DNA of 64,000 nt, from NCBI RefSeq assembly GCF_000272045.2, contig NZ_AJYZ02000042.1, positions 315,258 through 379,257 on the forward strand. Direction: 5' to 3'. The notes under the pieces are model-generated. The model did not search any database and had not been told where the DNA came from. It saw nothing but the letters and a program-made list of their open reading frames with translations. Source of the stretch: Vibrio crassostreae 9ZC13 (lineage in GTDB: Bacteria; Pseudomonadota; Gammaproteobacteria; Enterobacterales; Vibrionaceae). Each line of letters begins with the position of its first letter. Positions within the stretch are counted from its first letter, which is position 1. Below, in pieces: positions 8,984 through 18,342 of this stretch. Position numbers and translations under genes: made by a program.

Positions 8984-10435
8984 TTACGACTTAAATTCGC
9001 TCACGTCGATTTCAAGCAGTTTACCAATGCCTTCACCGTATGCAGGGTCAGCTTTGTAACAGTGTCTTAGGTGACGTAGTTGAATCTCTTTAGGAACGCC
9101 GCCTAGGTTACGAGCAGTGTTATCAAACAGAATCGCTTGTTTCTCTGGCGTCATCAGACGGAACAGGTCACCCGGTTGCGAAAAGTAATCTTCATCTTCG
9201 CGGTGATCCCAGTGCGCTGCAGCACCATCTAGGTTCAATGCTGGTTCTGCAAAGTCTGGTTGCTCTGCCCATTGACCTTCGTTGTTTGGCTCATAACCTA
9301 ATGTGCTACCAAAGTTACCATCAACACGCATCGCACCATCACGGTGGTAGCTGTGTACTGGGCAACGAGGTGCATTCACTGGGATATGCTGATGGTTAAC
9401 ACCCAAACGGTAACGCTGCGCATCACCATAAGCAAACAAACGACCTTGTAACATCTTGTCTGGTGAGAAGCTGATACCCGGAACCACGTTTGCAGGGTTG
9501 AATGCCGACTGCTCAACTTCAGCGAAGAAGTTTTGTGGGTTACGGTTCAATTCAAACTCACCCACCTCAATTAACGGGTAATCCGCGTGTGGCCAGATCT
9601 TAGTAAGATCGAACGGGTTGTAAGACACTTTCGCTGCATCCGCTTCCGGCATCACTTGTACTTTCAGCGTCCATTTCGGGAAGTCTTGATTGTCGATACT
9701 GTCTAGCAAATCGCGTTGATGGCTCTCGCGATCATTACCGATCAATTGTCCTGCTTCTGCATCAGACAAGTTCTTAATGCCCTGCTGAGATTTGAAGTGG
9801 AATTTAACCCAGAAACGCTCGTTGTCTGCGTTAATAAAGCTGAACGTGTGGCTACCAAAACCATGCATATGACGGTAAGTCGCAGGAATACCACGGTCAC
9901 TCATTACGATGGTCACTTGGTGAAGTGCTTCAGGTAGAGAGGTCCAAAAATCCCAGTTGTTCTTCGCGCTGCGCATGTTTGTGCGCGGGTCACGTTTAAC
10001 CGCATGGTTTAGATCTGGGAATTTAAGAGGGTCACGTAAGAAGAATACTGGCGTGTTGTTACCCACCATGTCCCAGTTACCTTCTTCAGTGTAGAACTTC
10101 AATGCAAAACCACGGATATCACGTTCTGCATCAGCCGCGCCACGCTCGCCCGCAACTGTCGTAAAACGTGCAAACAGGTCGGTCTTTTTACCTATTTCAG
10201 AAAATAGTTTTGCCTTGGTATATTTTGTGATGTCGTGTGTAACGGTAAATGTGCCGTAAGCACCTGAGCCTTTCGCGTGCATACGACGCTCTGGAATCAC
10301 TTCACGATCAAAATGGGCCAATTTCTCCAAAAACCAAACGTCTTGAAGAAGTTGTGGACCACGTTTGCCCGCCGTTTGAACATTCTGGTTATGAGCGACA
10401 GGACAACCCGCAGCTGTGGTCAGTTTTTTACTCAT
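8984..10435 (-). CDS. katA: Monofunctional haem catalase
   Basis: 483 residues, the size of small-subunit (clade 3) catalases such as the KatA of other vibrios. It dismutates hydrogen peroxide. The catalytic His is in ERRMHAKGSGAYG (~50), the distal Asn in VGNNTPVFF (~125), and the proximal haem-ligand Tyr in RLFAYGDAQRYRLG (~335). No signal peptide, so probably cytoplasmic. Single gene with its own terminator. The 200 bases upstream should hold the promoter; I could not pick out an OxyR site with confidence. Confidence 0.95.
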   Translation of the reverse strand: MSKKLTTAAGCPVAHNQNVQTAGKRGPQLLQDVWFLEKLAHFDREVIPERRMHAKGSGAYGTFTVTHDITKYTKAKLFSEIGKKTDLFARFTTVAGERGAADAERDIRGFALKFYTEEGNWDMVGNNTPVFFLRDPLKFPDLNHAVKRDPRTNMRSAKNNWDFWTSLPEALHQVTIVMSDRGIPATYRHMHGFGSHTFSFINADNERFWVKFHFKSQQGIKNLSDAEAGQLIGNDRESHQRDLLDSIDNQDFPKWTLKVQVMPEADAAKVSYNPFDLTKIWPHADYPLIEVGEFELNRNPQNFFAEVEQSAFNPANVVPGISFSPDKMLQGRLFAYGDAQRYRLGVNHQHIPVNAPRCPVHSYHRDGAMRVDGNFGSTLGYEPNNEGQWAEQPDFAEPALNLDGAAAHWDHREDEDYFSQPGDLFRLMTPEKQAILFDNTARNLGGVPKEIQLRHLRHCYKADPAYGEGIGKLLEIDVSEFKS

Positions 10436-10634
10436 GGTCTATTCCTTAAGGTTAAAGATATCGCATCGTTGCCACATCTTAGATTTAAGTGGATTCAATA
10501 CTTTAAAAACCACTAAAACAATATGGATAAAGAATAGACCTGAGTTGGCAGAAAATATAATCGTTTATATTTATCGTTGTTATCTATGAAACCTATTGAA
10601 CTTCACTGCGAATAAGCCTATGTATAACTTCGGT

Positions 10635-11804
10635 TTATTTAAAAATGGCATGGCCTAACCTCAGAGTTGAGGCAATGTTCCTCGCCGTTCTGGTTAGGTT
10701 CAATTCAGCTTCTCGCAGTACTTGCTCGAGTGACTGAGGAGAGCGCACTGTACCAAACAAGCTGCTCATTTCACCATATAAGGCTTCGACTTCAGAACCT
10801 AAAGATCCTGCAATTCCTATGGTGGGAATACCTTGTAAGCTCGCACGTTTGGCAATGCCGTAAGGTGTTTTCCCCTGTAGCGTTTGGTTGTCCATCTGCC
10901 CTTCGCCGGTAATCACAAGATCTGCGCCTTTCAATACTTCATCGGCTTGCAAAACATCAAGCACCATCTCAATACCCGGTTTAATCTGCATGTTAAACAA
11001 CAAACCAAGCCCCATTGGAGCACCACCAGCCGCGCCATAACCAGTACGCTTGTGAACGGGGTCATCACCACCAACACAACCTTGCGATTCAGCGATTTGA
11101 GCAAAACTCGCTAGCGCCTTATCCAGTATCAAGACTTGGTCAGGTGTCGCCCCTTTTTGTGGGCCGAATACGTGGCTAGCACCGTTGTCACCACACAATG
11201 GATTATCAACATCGCACGCCACAATCAACTCGACATCTGCACAGCGCGAATCTAAGCCGGTAAGATCTATTGATGCGAGTTCTGCAAGTGCAGCACCACC
11301 TCGGTTAAGCTCTTGCCCTGCATTATCTAACAGTGTCCCACCTAACGCTTGAACAATACCCGCACCACCATCATTAGTTGCACTGCCACCCAATCCAAGA
11401 ATGATGGTTTGAGCACCCTGCTCTATCGCTTCCAAAATCAATTGCCCTGTGCCAAATGAAGAAGCAACCAAAGGATCACGCTGCTCTAGTTTCAATAAAT
11501 CCAAGCCCGATGCTGCAGCTATTTCAATCAATGCCGTTTTGTTCTGGTTATGCTCCGATGGTTCTAACATCGCCCATTCAGCATTAACCAATGCGCCCAA
11601 CGGCCCTTCAACTTGATGTGTTCGCTTTTGCCCTGCTAAGCCTTGCAGTAATACATCTACCGTACCTTCACCGCCATCGGCCAAAGGTAAGATCACATAG
11701 TCAGCGTCAGGGAAGATTTCACGAAAGCCCTTTTCAATACACGCCGCCACCGATACAGCCGATAAAGATTCTTTAAACGAGTCTGGTGCAATAACAATTT
11801 TCAT
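10635..11804 (-). CDS. Glycerate kinase (GarK/GlxK family)
   Basis: 389 residues, usual length ~380. Phosphorylates D-glycerate to phosphoglycerate with ATP. The N-terminus MKIVIAPDSFKESLSA and LPLADGGEGTVD are family signatures, with LGLGGSATNDGG (~135) and the late motif VITGEGQMD(N)QT characteristic of the GlxK fold. No tartronate semialdehyde reductase or glyoxylate carboligase gene is adjacent, so the source of glycerate is not evident here. Confidence 0.9.
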   Translation of the reverse strand: MKIVIAPDSFKESLSAVSVAACIEKGFREIFPDADYVILPLADGGEGTVDVLLQGLAGQKRTHQVEGPLGALVNAEWAMLEPSEHNQNKTALIEIAAASGLDLLKLEQRDPLVASSFGTGQLILEAIEQGAQTIILGLGGSATNDGGAGIVQALGGTLLDNAGQELNRGGAALAELASIDLTGLDSRCADVELIVACDVDNPLCGDNGASHVFGPQKGATPDQVLILDKALASFAQIAESQGCVGGDDPVHKRTGYGAAGGAPMGLGLLFNMQIKPGIEMVLDVLQADEVLKGADLVITGEGQMDNQTLQGKTPYGIAKRASLQGIPTIGIAGSLGSEVEALYGEMSSLFGTVRSPQSLEQVLREAELNLTRTARNIASTLRLGHAIFK

Positions 11805-12097
11805 ACTGAGAGATCCAAAAGAATATTAGTTTTGATGAGTGCCCGATCCAAAAATGCCCCTATTGAAGATCAGCAAGCCAATCACTTAATAGGGGCAGTA
11901 TATAAAGTAAATACTAAGCACATAACGTCACCCTCACATTGAGGTTATTGATACCCGCAATTTGTGAGTTAGATCTACTACTTACATATTGGAATCATAG
12001 ATTGAGAGCATCGACCGAAATTTTAGGATAGGCAGAGTAGAGTTGCATAAATTGAAGATGGTATAGTCCACGAAAATCAAACATCTTGGACATCATC

Positions 12098-12307
12098 ATG
12101 CATTCTAGCGACATCATCAAATTGGCAAATTTAGGCGTTAATATCGAAATTTCAAAAGACTCTTCATTGCATCCTTCTGATGCGTTGGAAGTGGTAAAGA
12201 TTGTTGCTGAAATCGGTAGCCAAATCGTCATCAAGAAGAAATACCATACGGACTACCTAATTAAGATGGCTGAAGTAGGCCGTGATCATGTGACTATCGC
12301 TGTTTAA
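12098..12307 (+). CDS. Conserved-looking small protein of unknown function
   Basis: 70 residues from the ATG at 12098 (an in-frame TTG at 12086 is less likely). No signal peptide or TM helix. It has alternating beta/alpha character (IEISKDSSLHP, ALEVVKIVAEIGSQIVIKKK, HVTIAV) suggesting a compact alpha/beta fold. The GC and codon pattern match the neighbours, and a strong terminator follows at 12374. I do not recognise a family. Confidence 0.6.
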   Translation: MHSSDIIKLANLGVNIEISKDSSLHPSDALEVVKIVAEIGSQIVIKKKYHTDYLIKMAEVGRDHVTIAV

Positions 12308-12373
12308 GAACAGCCACTATTTCGAAATTGACATAACCTCAGCTTCAACAGTTTAGAGCGACATGTTGATATA

Positions 12374-12410
12374 AAAATGCAGCATATTGGGGGGCAATAT
12401 GCTGCATTTT
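12374..12410. terminator. Strong bidirectional terminator at end of ula operon
   Basis: Perfect 16-base arms (12374-12389 and 12395-12410, AAAATGCAGCATATTG and its complement) around a GGGGG loop, with A and T flanks. It serves the small gene on the plus strand and ulaE on the minus strand. Confidence 0.88.
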
Positions 12411-12470
12411 CTCTTTTCGTTAGGAGCATTGAGAACGCAAAGAGAAACGGGTTAATCATTCTAAGTAGAG

Positions 12471-13352
12471 CTAGTGGTCAAACAACATCGGAACACCCGT
12501 TTGCACACATACCTCGTTCAAACGCTTTTGTGCCGTCAGAATATTCTCTTTCCAACGCTCATCTTGAGCCCACATCTCAATCACGAGTGGTACGACACAC
12601 TCCGTTTCTTTCAATGTTTCAAAAATGGCATTAAAGTCGACTTCACCATCACCAATCACTAAGTCTCGAAATTGACCTTTGTATTCGTCAGTCACTTTAT
12701 AAGTGTCTTTGAGGTGGATCTGAGTGATATGAGGCTTGCTCAACTTTAGTTCCGTCACTATGTCGTAATTCCAACCGGAGATATTACCCACATCTGGATA
12801 CGCCGTGAAATACGGTGAATTGACTTCACGACTCAGCACTTCAAACTTGCTCAAAGAGTTCAAGTAATCGGTATCCATGATCTCCACAGCGAGCATAACG
12901 CCCGACCTTTCCGCCAACTGCGCAGAAAGCTTCATGCCTTCAATGAACCTCTGGTGAGTCACCTTATCCGCAGGCTCGTAGTAAACGTCATACCCAGCCA
13001 ATTGGATGGTACGAATACCCAATTTGTAAGCGAGTGAGATCGCTTTTTCCATATGGATAGCCGCTTGTTCACGAATCACCGGATCTGCAGATCCAAATGG
13101 GAACTTGCGATGCGCGCTTAAACACATGGATTGCAGCGCTACACCATGCTTTTCACACAGGCGACGTAAGACATACACTTCATCGTCATTCCAATCCAAA
13201 CGGCTACGGCGCTCGTCTGATTCATCTACCGATATCTCAAGAAAATCAAAGCCGAGCTCTTTGGTTGTTGCCAGTTTGTCTTCCCAGCTGAGTTCGTTAG
13301 GTAGGGCCTTCTCATAAAGCCCTACTCGGTGGCGTAATAAGTTTTGGTACAT
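12471..13352 (-). CDS. ulaE: L-ribulose-5-phosphate (xylulose) 3-epimerase UlaE
   Basis: 293 residues. Xylose-isomerase-like TIM-barrel epimerase converting L-xylulose 5-phosphate to L-ribulose 5-phosphate in ascorbate catabolism. The N-terminus VGLYEKALP and FLEISVDESDERR match the UlaE/SgbU family, and the metal-site segments VEIMDTDYLN and QIHLKDTY are present. AGGAGG precedes the ATG by 5 bases. It is the last gene of the minus-strand ula operon, 8 bases after ulaD. Confidence 0.93.
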   Translation of the reverse strand: MYQNLLRHRVGLYEKALPNELSWEDKLATTKELGFDFLEISVDESDERRSRLDWNDDEVYVLRRLCEKHGVALQSMCLSAHRKFPFGSADPVIREQAAIHMEKAISLAYKLGIRTIQLAGYDVYYEPADKVTHQRFIEGMKLSAQLAERSGVMLAVEIMDTDYLNSLSKFEVLSREVNSPYFTAYPDVGNISGWNYDIVTELKLSKPHITQIHLKDTYKVTDEYKGQFRDLVIGDGEVDFNAIFETLKETECVVPLVIEMWAQDERWKENILTAQKRLNEVCVQTGVPMLFDH

Positions 13353-13360
13353 AACGCCTC

Positions 13361-14008
13361 CTAATTCCAGTAACGGTCGATCTGAGCTTTTAGTGCTTCT
13401 GCTGTTTCTTTACCTTTTTCACCCGCAAGTGCGCGACCTGCAATAAAGGTTTTCGCTTTAATGCCTTCAAATAGGTAAAGGTCTTCAGGCACGATGCCAC
13501 CTGTGATAGAAAGCTCGATGCCCATTTCAGACAATGCACGCATCTTCACAAGATCTTCTTCAGTCCAGCCCACACCAGCTAATTCAGCGTCACGAGAACG
13601 GTGATAGATAGCTTGAGAGATACCTAGGTCGACCCAAGATTGAGCATCGTCCATTGTCCAATTGCCGTAAATTTCGATTTGTATTTCACCGTTAAATTCG
13701 TCAGCGACTTTCTTACACGCACCAATGGTTGCGATGTGTGCAGCCGCAGAAACGGTTATCCAATCAGCACCCGCTTCGAATGCCATTCGAGCCAAAATTG
13801 CGCCGCCATCGGTGGTTTTCATATCGCACACAAGGATATGGTCTGGGTGGTTTTTACGAAGGGTAGAAACCGCTGTCATCCCTTCAGCAAAAGCCAAAAT
13901 AGTGCCCACTTCAATCACATCAACAAAGCTTTCAACGTTGTTTGCCACTTCAATTGCGGCAGGAAGATTTGTTTGGTCTAGGGCGATCTGAATCATTGGT
14001 TTAGTCAT
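13361..14008 (-). CDS. ulaD: 3-keto-L-gulonate-6-phosphate decarboxylase UlaD
   Basis: 215 residues from the ATG at 14008 (AAGGATAAC upstream). OMP-decarboxylase superfamily; decarboxylates 3-keto-L-gulonate 6-phosphate to L-xylulose 5-phosphate. It carries the DMKTTDGG signature (~62-69) with the KxTD active-site residues, Glu33 in VDVIEVGT, and the phosphate-binding end SITGGIV. The upstream HAD gene stops 5 bases before this start, implying co-transcription. Confidence 0.95.
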   Translation of the reverse strand: MTKPMIQIALDQTNLPAAIEVANNVESFVDVIEVGTILAFAEGMTAVSTLRKNHPDHILVCDMKTTDGGAILARMAFEAGADWITVSAAAHIATIGACKKVADEFNGEIQIEIYGNWTMDDAQSWVDLGISQAIYHRSRDAELAGVGWTEEDLVKMRALSEMGIELSITGGIVPEDLYLFEGIKAKTFIAGRALAGEKGKETAEALKAQIDRYWN

Positions 14009-14012
14009 GTTG

Positions 14013-14834
14013 TTATCCTTTAATTTGTTCACGTATTAGACGGGCTAAGCCATCATGGTTGTTATCTGTTGAGCACACGCGTTGAACGTGTGATTTGACG
14101 ATGTCATCAGCATTGAGCATCGCTACACCGAATCCGGCGTACTTAATCATGGATATGTCGTTGTGGTTATCACCGACGGCAATGACGTCATCGGCGTGAT
14201 AACCGAGTTCTGCGATGTATTCAGCAAGGCGTAGGCCCTTACTGTTACCTTTTGCAGCAAAGTCGATTCGGTTTGACCAAGAACGCTCACCGTTGAAGTT
14301 CTCTCCTATCCATGGGTGTTGCATCAAACGGTCGACGGAATCTTGGCTCCCCTCTACCACAAACTTCCAAACGTGTTCAGCTTGTTGAGCTGTTTCTATG
14401 AATGATTCCACTTGGTAAATTTGTGGGCGATGTTGCTCTGGTGCCGTTTCAGCCCAGCTTTCCAATGCCAACATGTAGGCAAATGGGTTGTACTGTGAGT
14501 ACGTCATGGCATGAGTTATATACATCACCATCTTGAGCTGAAACTCGTCAGCCATGTTAATGAAAGTAAGTGCCTTATCTTTCTCTATGGCGTTTTGAGT
14601 CAATACCGTTTCAGTTTGATAGTCATAAACATAAGTGCCGTTACAGCAGATGATTGGAGTATCTAGCCCCAATTCGTAATAGTAAGGTCGTGCTGCTGTG
14701 TGGTGTCGGCCAGTAACAATCATGACGTGACAACTTTGTTTGGCTTCTTGAATCGCCTTTTTTACTTCTGGATGAATCGTGTGATCATCCTTTAACACGG
14801 TTCCATCGAGATCTAACGCCAGCACTTTATACAT
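14013..14834 (-). CDS. ybhA: YbhA-type Cof/HAD phosphatase embedded in the ula operon
   Basis: 273 residues. HAD-IIB phosphatase with DLDGTVLKDD (motif I), VTGRHH, NSKGLRL and GDNHNDISM (motif IV). The ICCNGTYVYDY and WKF segments match E. coli YbhA, described as a pyridoxal-phosphate and sugar-phosphate phosphatase. The ribosome site is AGAGGA. It lies between ulaF and ulaD with a 4-base gap to ulaD, so it is expressed with ascorbate genes. E. coli ula has no such gene. I infer a role in clearing a sugar-phosphate side product or limiting phosphate stress. Confidence 0.85.
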   Translation of the reverse strand: MYKVLALDLDGTVLKDDHTIHPEVKKAIQEAKQSCHVMIVTGRHHTAARPYYYELGLDTPIICCNGTYVYDYQTETVLTQNAIEKDKALTFINMADEFQLKMVMYITHAMTYSQYNPFAYMLALESWAETAPEQHRPQIYQVESFIETAQQAEHVWKFVVEGSQDSVDRLMQHPWIGENFNGERSWSNRIDFAAKGNSKGLRLAEYIAELGYHADDVIAVGDNHNDISMIKYAGFGVAMLNADDIVKSHVQRVCSTDNNHDGLARLIREQIKG

Positions 14835-14921
14835 AGAGTCCTCTACTTATTCCCTGAAGTCGGGCCTAATCAATATTGAAGCTACTTCGAATAGAAACGA
14901 CTTACTTAAACGAAATCCGAT

Positions 14922-15620
14922 TTACTGTTGGCCGTAATAAGCATTTTCACCGTGCTTACGTAAGTAGTGTTTGTCGGATAGTTCTGGCTGAATTTTGATG
15001 CCGCTATTCAAGGTGCGCGTTGCCAACGCCATTGCCGACACTTCTTCTAATACCACCGCGTTATGAACGGCGTCGTTGGCATCTTTGCCCCAAGAGAACG
15101 GCGCATGTCCTGCAACAATCACACTTGGAACGGCCATTGGATCGATTCGACGTTGCTTGAACTCTTCAATAATCACCAAGCCAGTATTTTTCTCGTACTC
15201 TTCAGAAATTTCAGAGTGAGACAATCGACGTGTACATGGGATGTCACCGTAGAAATAATCAGCGTGAGTGGTGCCTAAGGCTGGGATGTCGATACCCGCT
15301 TGTGCCCAAATGGTGGCACTGCGTGAATGCGTGTGAACAATGCCACTCACTTCAGGGAAAGCTTTATAGAGCTCTAAGTGCGTTGCGGTATCGCTTGAAG
15401 GATTGAGTTTCCCTTCAACAACCTTGCCTTCGAGATCGACGACCACCATGTCTTCAGCCGTCATATCACTGTATTCGACACCTGATGGTTTAATCGCTAT
15501 CACTCCGTTAACACGGTCAAACTCAGAGACATTACCCCAAGTAAATGTCACCAAACCGTATTTCGGAAGTTGCAAATTGGCTTCTAAAACACGTTGTTTC
15601 AATTGGCTATATTTAGACAT
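14922..15620 (-). CDS. ulaF: L-ribulose-5-phosphate 4-epimerase UlaF
   Basis: 232 residues from the ATG at 15620, which has TAAGGAGGCAACG just upstream; the frame is open earlier but overlaps ulaC. Class II aldolase/AraD family, Zn-dependent, making D-xylulose 5-phosphate. Conserved GNVSEFDR, KPSGVEYSD, VHTHSRSATIW (Zn His) and the KHYLRKHGENAYYGQ end are all present. The start lies 8 bases inside the window of the ulaC stop region, showing tight coupling. AraD and SgbE are alternatives by homology, but the context fixes UlaF. Confidence 0.93.
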   Translation of the reverse strand: MSKYSQLKQRVLEANLQLPKYGLVTFTWGNVSEFDRVNGVIAIKPSGVEYSDMTAEDMVVVDLEGKVVEGKLNPSSDTATHLELYKAFPEVSGIVHTHSRSATIWAQAGIDIPALGTTHADYFYGDIPCTRRLSHSEISEEYEKNTGLVIIEEFKQRRIDPMAVPSVIVAGHAPFSWGKDANDAVHNAVVLEEVSAMALATRTLNSGIKIQPELSDKHYLRKHGENAYYGQQ

Positions 15621-15630
15621 CGTTGCCTCC

Positions 15631-16098
15631 TTACGCCGCTTCCGCTTGAAGCAATGCAGCATCAATTAAACGCGCCACTTCTTCTGGGCTTTTGCACGCG
15701 CGAAGTTTTGAGAAGTCTTCATCGAATTCAATCAAGTTCGCCACTTGCATGGTGCCTTCGATGTGCTCTTCTGAGTCCTTACCCGCTAGTGTTATCAGCA
15801 CATCTACAGGCTCATCAACACCTTCAAACGTAATTGGCGTTTCAAGCACGGTTAGCGCAAACCCAGTACGAATAACACCGTCTTCAGGGCGGCAATGTGG
15901 CAGTGCGAACGCATCGTGAATACAGATATAAGGGCCTTCTTCACCAATCGCTTTGGTAATCGCGTCGTAGTAACGCTCTTCTGCAATACCCGCTTTCACC
16001 AATGCATCAGTCCCAAGCTTGATCGCCGCTTTCCAGTCAGCTGCTTTTGCGTTCAGTAGGATAGAGTTATTCTTGATAAGAGATTCTTTTAAGTTCAT
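15631..16098 (-). CDS. ulaC: PTS ascorbate IIA component UlaC
   Basis: 155 residues from the ATG at 16098, which aligns with the E. coli start (MNLKESLIKN); an in-frame GTG at 16110 would add four residues. Mannitol/fructose-type IIA domain that passes phosphate from HPr to the IIB domain. The phospho-acceptor is His68 in ALPHCRPEDGV. In the ula operon it lies 66 bases after the IIC-IIB gene, with a hairpin between, and overlaps the ribosome-site region of ulaF. Confidence 0.93.
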   Translation of the reverse strand: MNLKESLIKNNSILLNAKAADWKAAIKLGTDALVKAGIAEERYYDAITKAIGEEGPYICIHDAFALPHCRPEDGVIRTGFALTVLETPITFEGVDEPVDVLITLAGKDSEEHIEGTMQVANLIEFDEDFSKLRACKSPEEVARLIDAALLQAEAA

Positions 16099-16129
16099 GT
16101 TATTGCTCACTTATATAATTGTTTTTATT

Positions 16130-16156
16130 GGCTCAGCAGTGCGACACCACTGAGCC
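16130..16156 (-). promoter_or_regulatory. Intercistronic hairpin between ulaAB and ulaC
   Basis: Arms GGCTCAG (16130-16136) and CTGAGCC (16150-16156), extendable with mismatches to 12 bases. On the transcribed (minus) strand no T-run follows directly, so I read it as an mRNA-processing or stabilising hairpin rather than a full terminator. It would let the transporter be made in excess over the enzymes. Confidence 0.55.
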
Positions 16157-16164
16157 GTTTTTAA

Positions 16165-18003
16165 TTATTTATGGAAGTTGTTCTCGATGATGGAAACAAG
16201 TTCGTCGCCGAAAGTTTTCACCATAATCATGTTCTTAACCGCTAACTGTTGCTTACCTTCCGGCAGACCCGTGATCTTCGCTGCAAGAGCAACCGAAGTA
16301 ACGATGATGTCGAATGAACCAAGGTGTGATTTGTAATCAGTGATGGCGCTGTTAAAGGTCGAGCTTGGGATGCCTTTCTTGTCCAAATACTCTTTGATTT
16401 TCTTAGAGCACATCATTGAAGAACCTTGTCCTGAGCCACAGCACACTAAGACACGAACCGGTTTCTGGTCAGCGGCTGGTGAGATTCGAGTTTCTGATGT
16501 TGTAGAAGCTGCCGTTGTTGAAACAGATGGTGCTTCAGCGGTTGCTGTCGATTGTTGTGGAACCGCGACTTCAACCTCAATACCTTCAGGCGTTACTGCG
16601 GTCATTGTTTCAGCAGCAGCTTCTGCGTCTTCTTCAGCTCGTAGTTGCTTAGAAGCGAAGTACATGTAGATGCCAGCCAAAGCCAAAATCACAAAGAAGA
16701 ACATGCTAGAGCTTGAGATACCTTGCATGATTGGTGGGAATACCAGAGCCCAGTCAGCCATGCCCATCCAGCCATTAAACTCAGTACCTGATTGAGCGAA
16801 GATATGGATTGCCCACGCAGAGCCAACCACTTCGATGATGCCCATCACGAAACAGATCTTCATCACCGCTTTCCAGCCACCAAAGTGGTTAGCAAACACA
16901 CCGATAGTGGCGTTCGAGAAGAACATTGGGATAAAGCCAGGAATGATCATGATTGGTGCGTCAAACGCTAGCATTGCAAGAACAGCGGTGAATTGACCCA
17001 CTGCGCCCCACATGAAACCAAATACCATTGCGTTAGGAGAGTAGGCGTAAATAGCAGCACAATCGATTGCTAAAACAGCGTTAGGAATAAGGCGTTGAGA
17101 AATACCGTTAAATGCCTCGGACAGTTCCGCAACGAACATGCGAACACCAGTAACGATGACTTGAATGGCAACAGCGAATTTCAAACCAGTTTCAAAAATG
17201 TAGATAAACCAGTGCGTTTTACCTGCCATGTCCTGAAGGTTATCAAGACCGAACGAAAGAAGAATAATGCCGAAGAAGCCAGTCATTACTAACGTTGTTG
17301 CAGCGATACTGTCGTGGAAAATGTGTAACCACTTAGGCAGTTTGATGTGGTCAACACTGTCGTTCTTGTCGCCAAGCTTCGGTGCAACCTTGGTGGCTAC
17401 CCATGAAGCAAACTGTTGTTGGTGACCAATCGAGAAACCCGCACCACCAGTGACTTCTTGAGTCGGCTTGAACATGATGTTTGAGGAGATACCCCAGTAC
17501 AACGCCATCAATATTGCTGAATAAATAATGGTTTCCCACATACCTGCACCAAGCACGAAGTAGAAAACAGCAATGAGGCCAGCTTGCTGGAACATGATAT
17601 GCCCAGTCAGCATGATGGTTCTGATACCCGTAATACGTCGGAAGGCAACAAGTAGAATGTTTAGCCCAAGAGCCAGTAATACTGCATACCCAACCCAAGA
17701 GTAGTTGTCGCCCATGGTTTCCATGGTGGACATCATGGAGGTGTACGGGTCGATTACCGATCCCGTTAATCCATGTATTTCACTCATTTTTTCAATAACC
17801 GGTTTAAAACCCGCTACCAATGTTCCTGCACCTACCTGCACTATCATGAAACCAACGATGGTTTTAATAGAGCCGGAGATAACAGTTGTTGCGTCACGTT
17901 TTAGAAGGATGTAGCCGAGACAAGTAACAAGACCGAGTAGCAACGGTGCTTTGGTCATTACCTGACTGTAAAAAATATAGAAAATATCGTATAAGAATTC
18001 CAT
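16165..18003 (-). CDS. ulaA: Fused PTS ascorbate transporter IIC-IIB (UlaA-UlaB)
   Basis: 612 residues. Residues 1-~455 form the multi-TM UlaA (IIC, SgaT) permease domain, then a ~60-residue Ala/Thr/Ser/Glu-rich linker, then a IIB domain (~515-612) starting KPVRVLVCCGSGQGSSM. The second Cys of CCGSGQG aligns with the UlaB phospho-Cys. In E. coli the IIC and IIB are separate proteins. Imports L-ascorbate with phosphorylation to L-ascorbate 6-phosphate. First gene of the minus-strand operon, divergent from ulaR. Confidence 0.93.
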   Translation of the reverse strand: MEFLYDIFYIFYSQVMTKAPLLLGLVTCLGYILLKRDATTVISGSIKTIVGFMIVQVGAGTLVAGFKPVIEKMSEIHGLTGSVIDPYTSMMSTMETMGDNYSWVGYAVLLALGLNILLVAFRRITGIRTIMLTGHIMFQQAGLIAVFYFVLGAGMWETIIYSAILMALYWGISSNIMFKPTQEVTGGAGFSIGHQQQFASWVATKVAPKLGDKNDSVDHIKLPKWLHIFHDSIAATTLVMTGFFGIILLSFGLDNLQDMAGKTHWFIYIFETGLKFAVAIQVIVTGVRMFVAELSEAFNGISQRLIPNAVLAIDCAAIYAYSPNAMVFGFMWGAVGQFTAVLAMLAFDAPIMIIPGFIPMFFSNATIGVFANHFGGWKAVMKICFVMGIIEVVGSAWAIHIFAQSGTEFNGWMGMADWALVFPPIMQGISSSSMFFFVILALAGIYMYFASKQLRAEEDAEAAAETMTAVTPEGIEVEVAVPQQSTATAEAPSVSTTAASTTSETRISPAADQKPVRVLVCCGSGQGSSMMCSKKIKEYLDKKGIPSSTFNSAITDYKSHLGSFDIIVTSVALAAKITGLPEGKQQLAVKNMIMVKTFGDELVSIIENNFHK

Positions 18004-18342
18004 ATCTTTACCCCTGATTTATTTTTAATTTTAATGATTTGTAGGATGTGATGATTCTAGTTTTGCTCACGAACTAGACTTTACCAATCAAAAGTAATCA
18101 TTCAATGCTCACTTGTGATTACTTTGATTTATATCAATTAACCACACCCAGAATGTGCTTAATTGAGCTTTAGATCACACGTGAAAATTATAAATACAAT
18201 AAAATCAACCACTTATAAAACATTGTGATTAATGTCTGGTTTTTATAGCGATGTGGTTTGACAATCATGATGGTGATTATTAGAATCAAAACAAATCAAA
18301 AGTAATCATTAAATTGTCACAACGACAAAAAGAGTGATAAAT
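18004..18342. promoter_or_regulatory. ulaA / ulaR divergent control region
   Basis: 339 bases without a gene. A 16-base sequence, ATCAAAAGTAATCATT, occurs exactly at 18087-18102 and 18295-18310, 208 bases apart. An inverted copy (TGATTACTTTGATTT) is at 18116-18130, making a palindromic pair with the first. I infer UlaR operators near each promoter, perhaps looping together. The AGATCACAC segment (18172-18180) could be the strong half of a CRP site. Confidence 0.7.

Noticed and set aside
13640..13981. 113-codon frame opposite ulaD
   Set aside because: ulaD is clearly coding; the antisense product has no family features.
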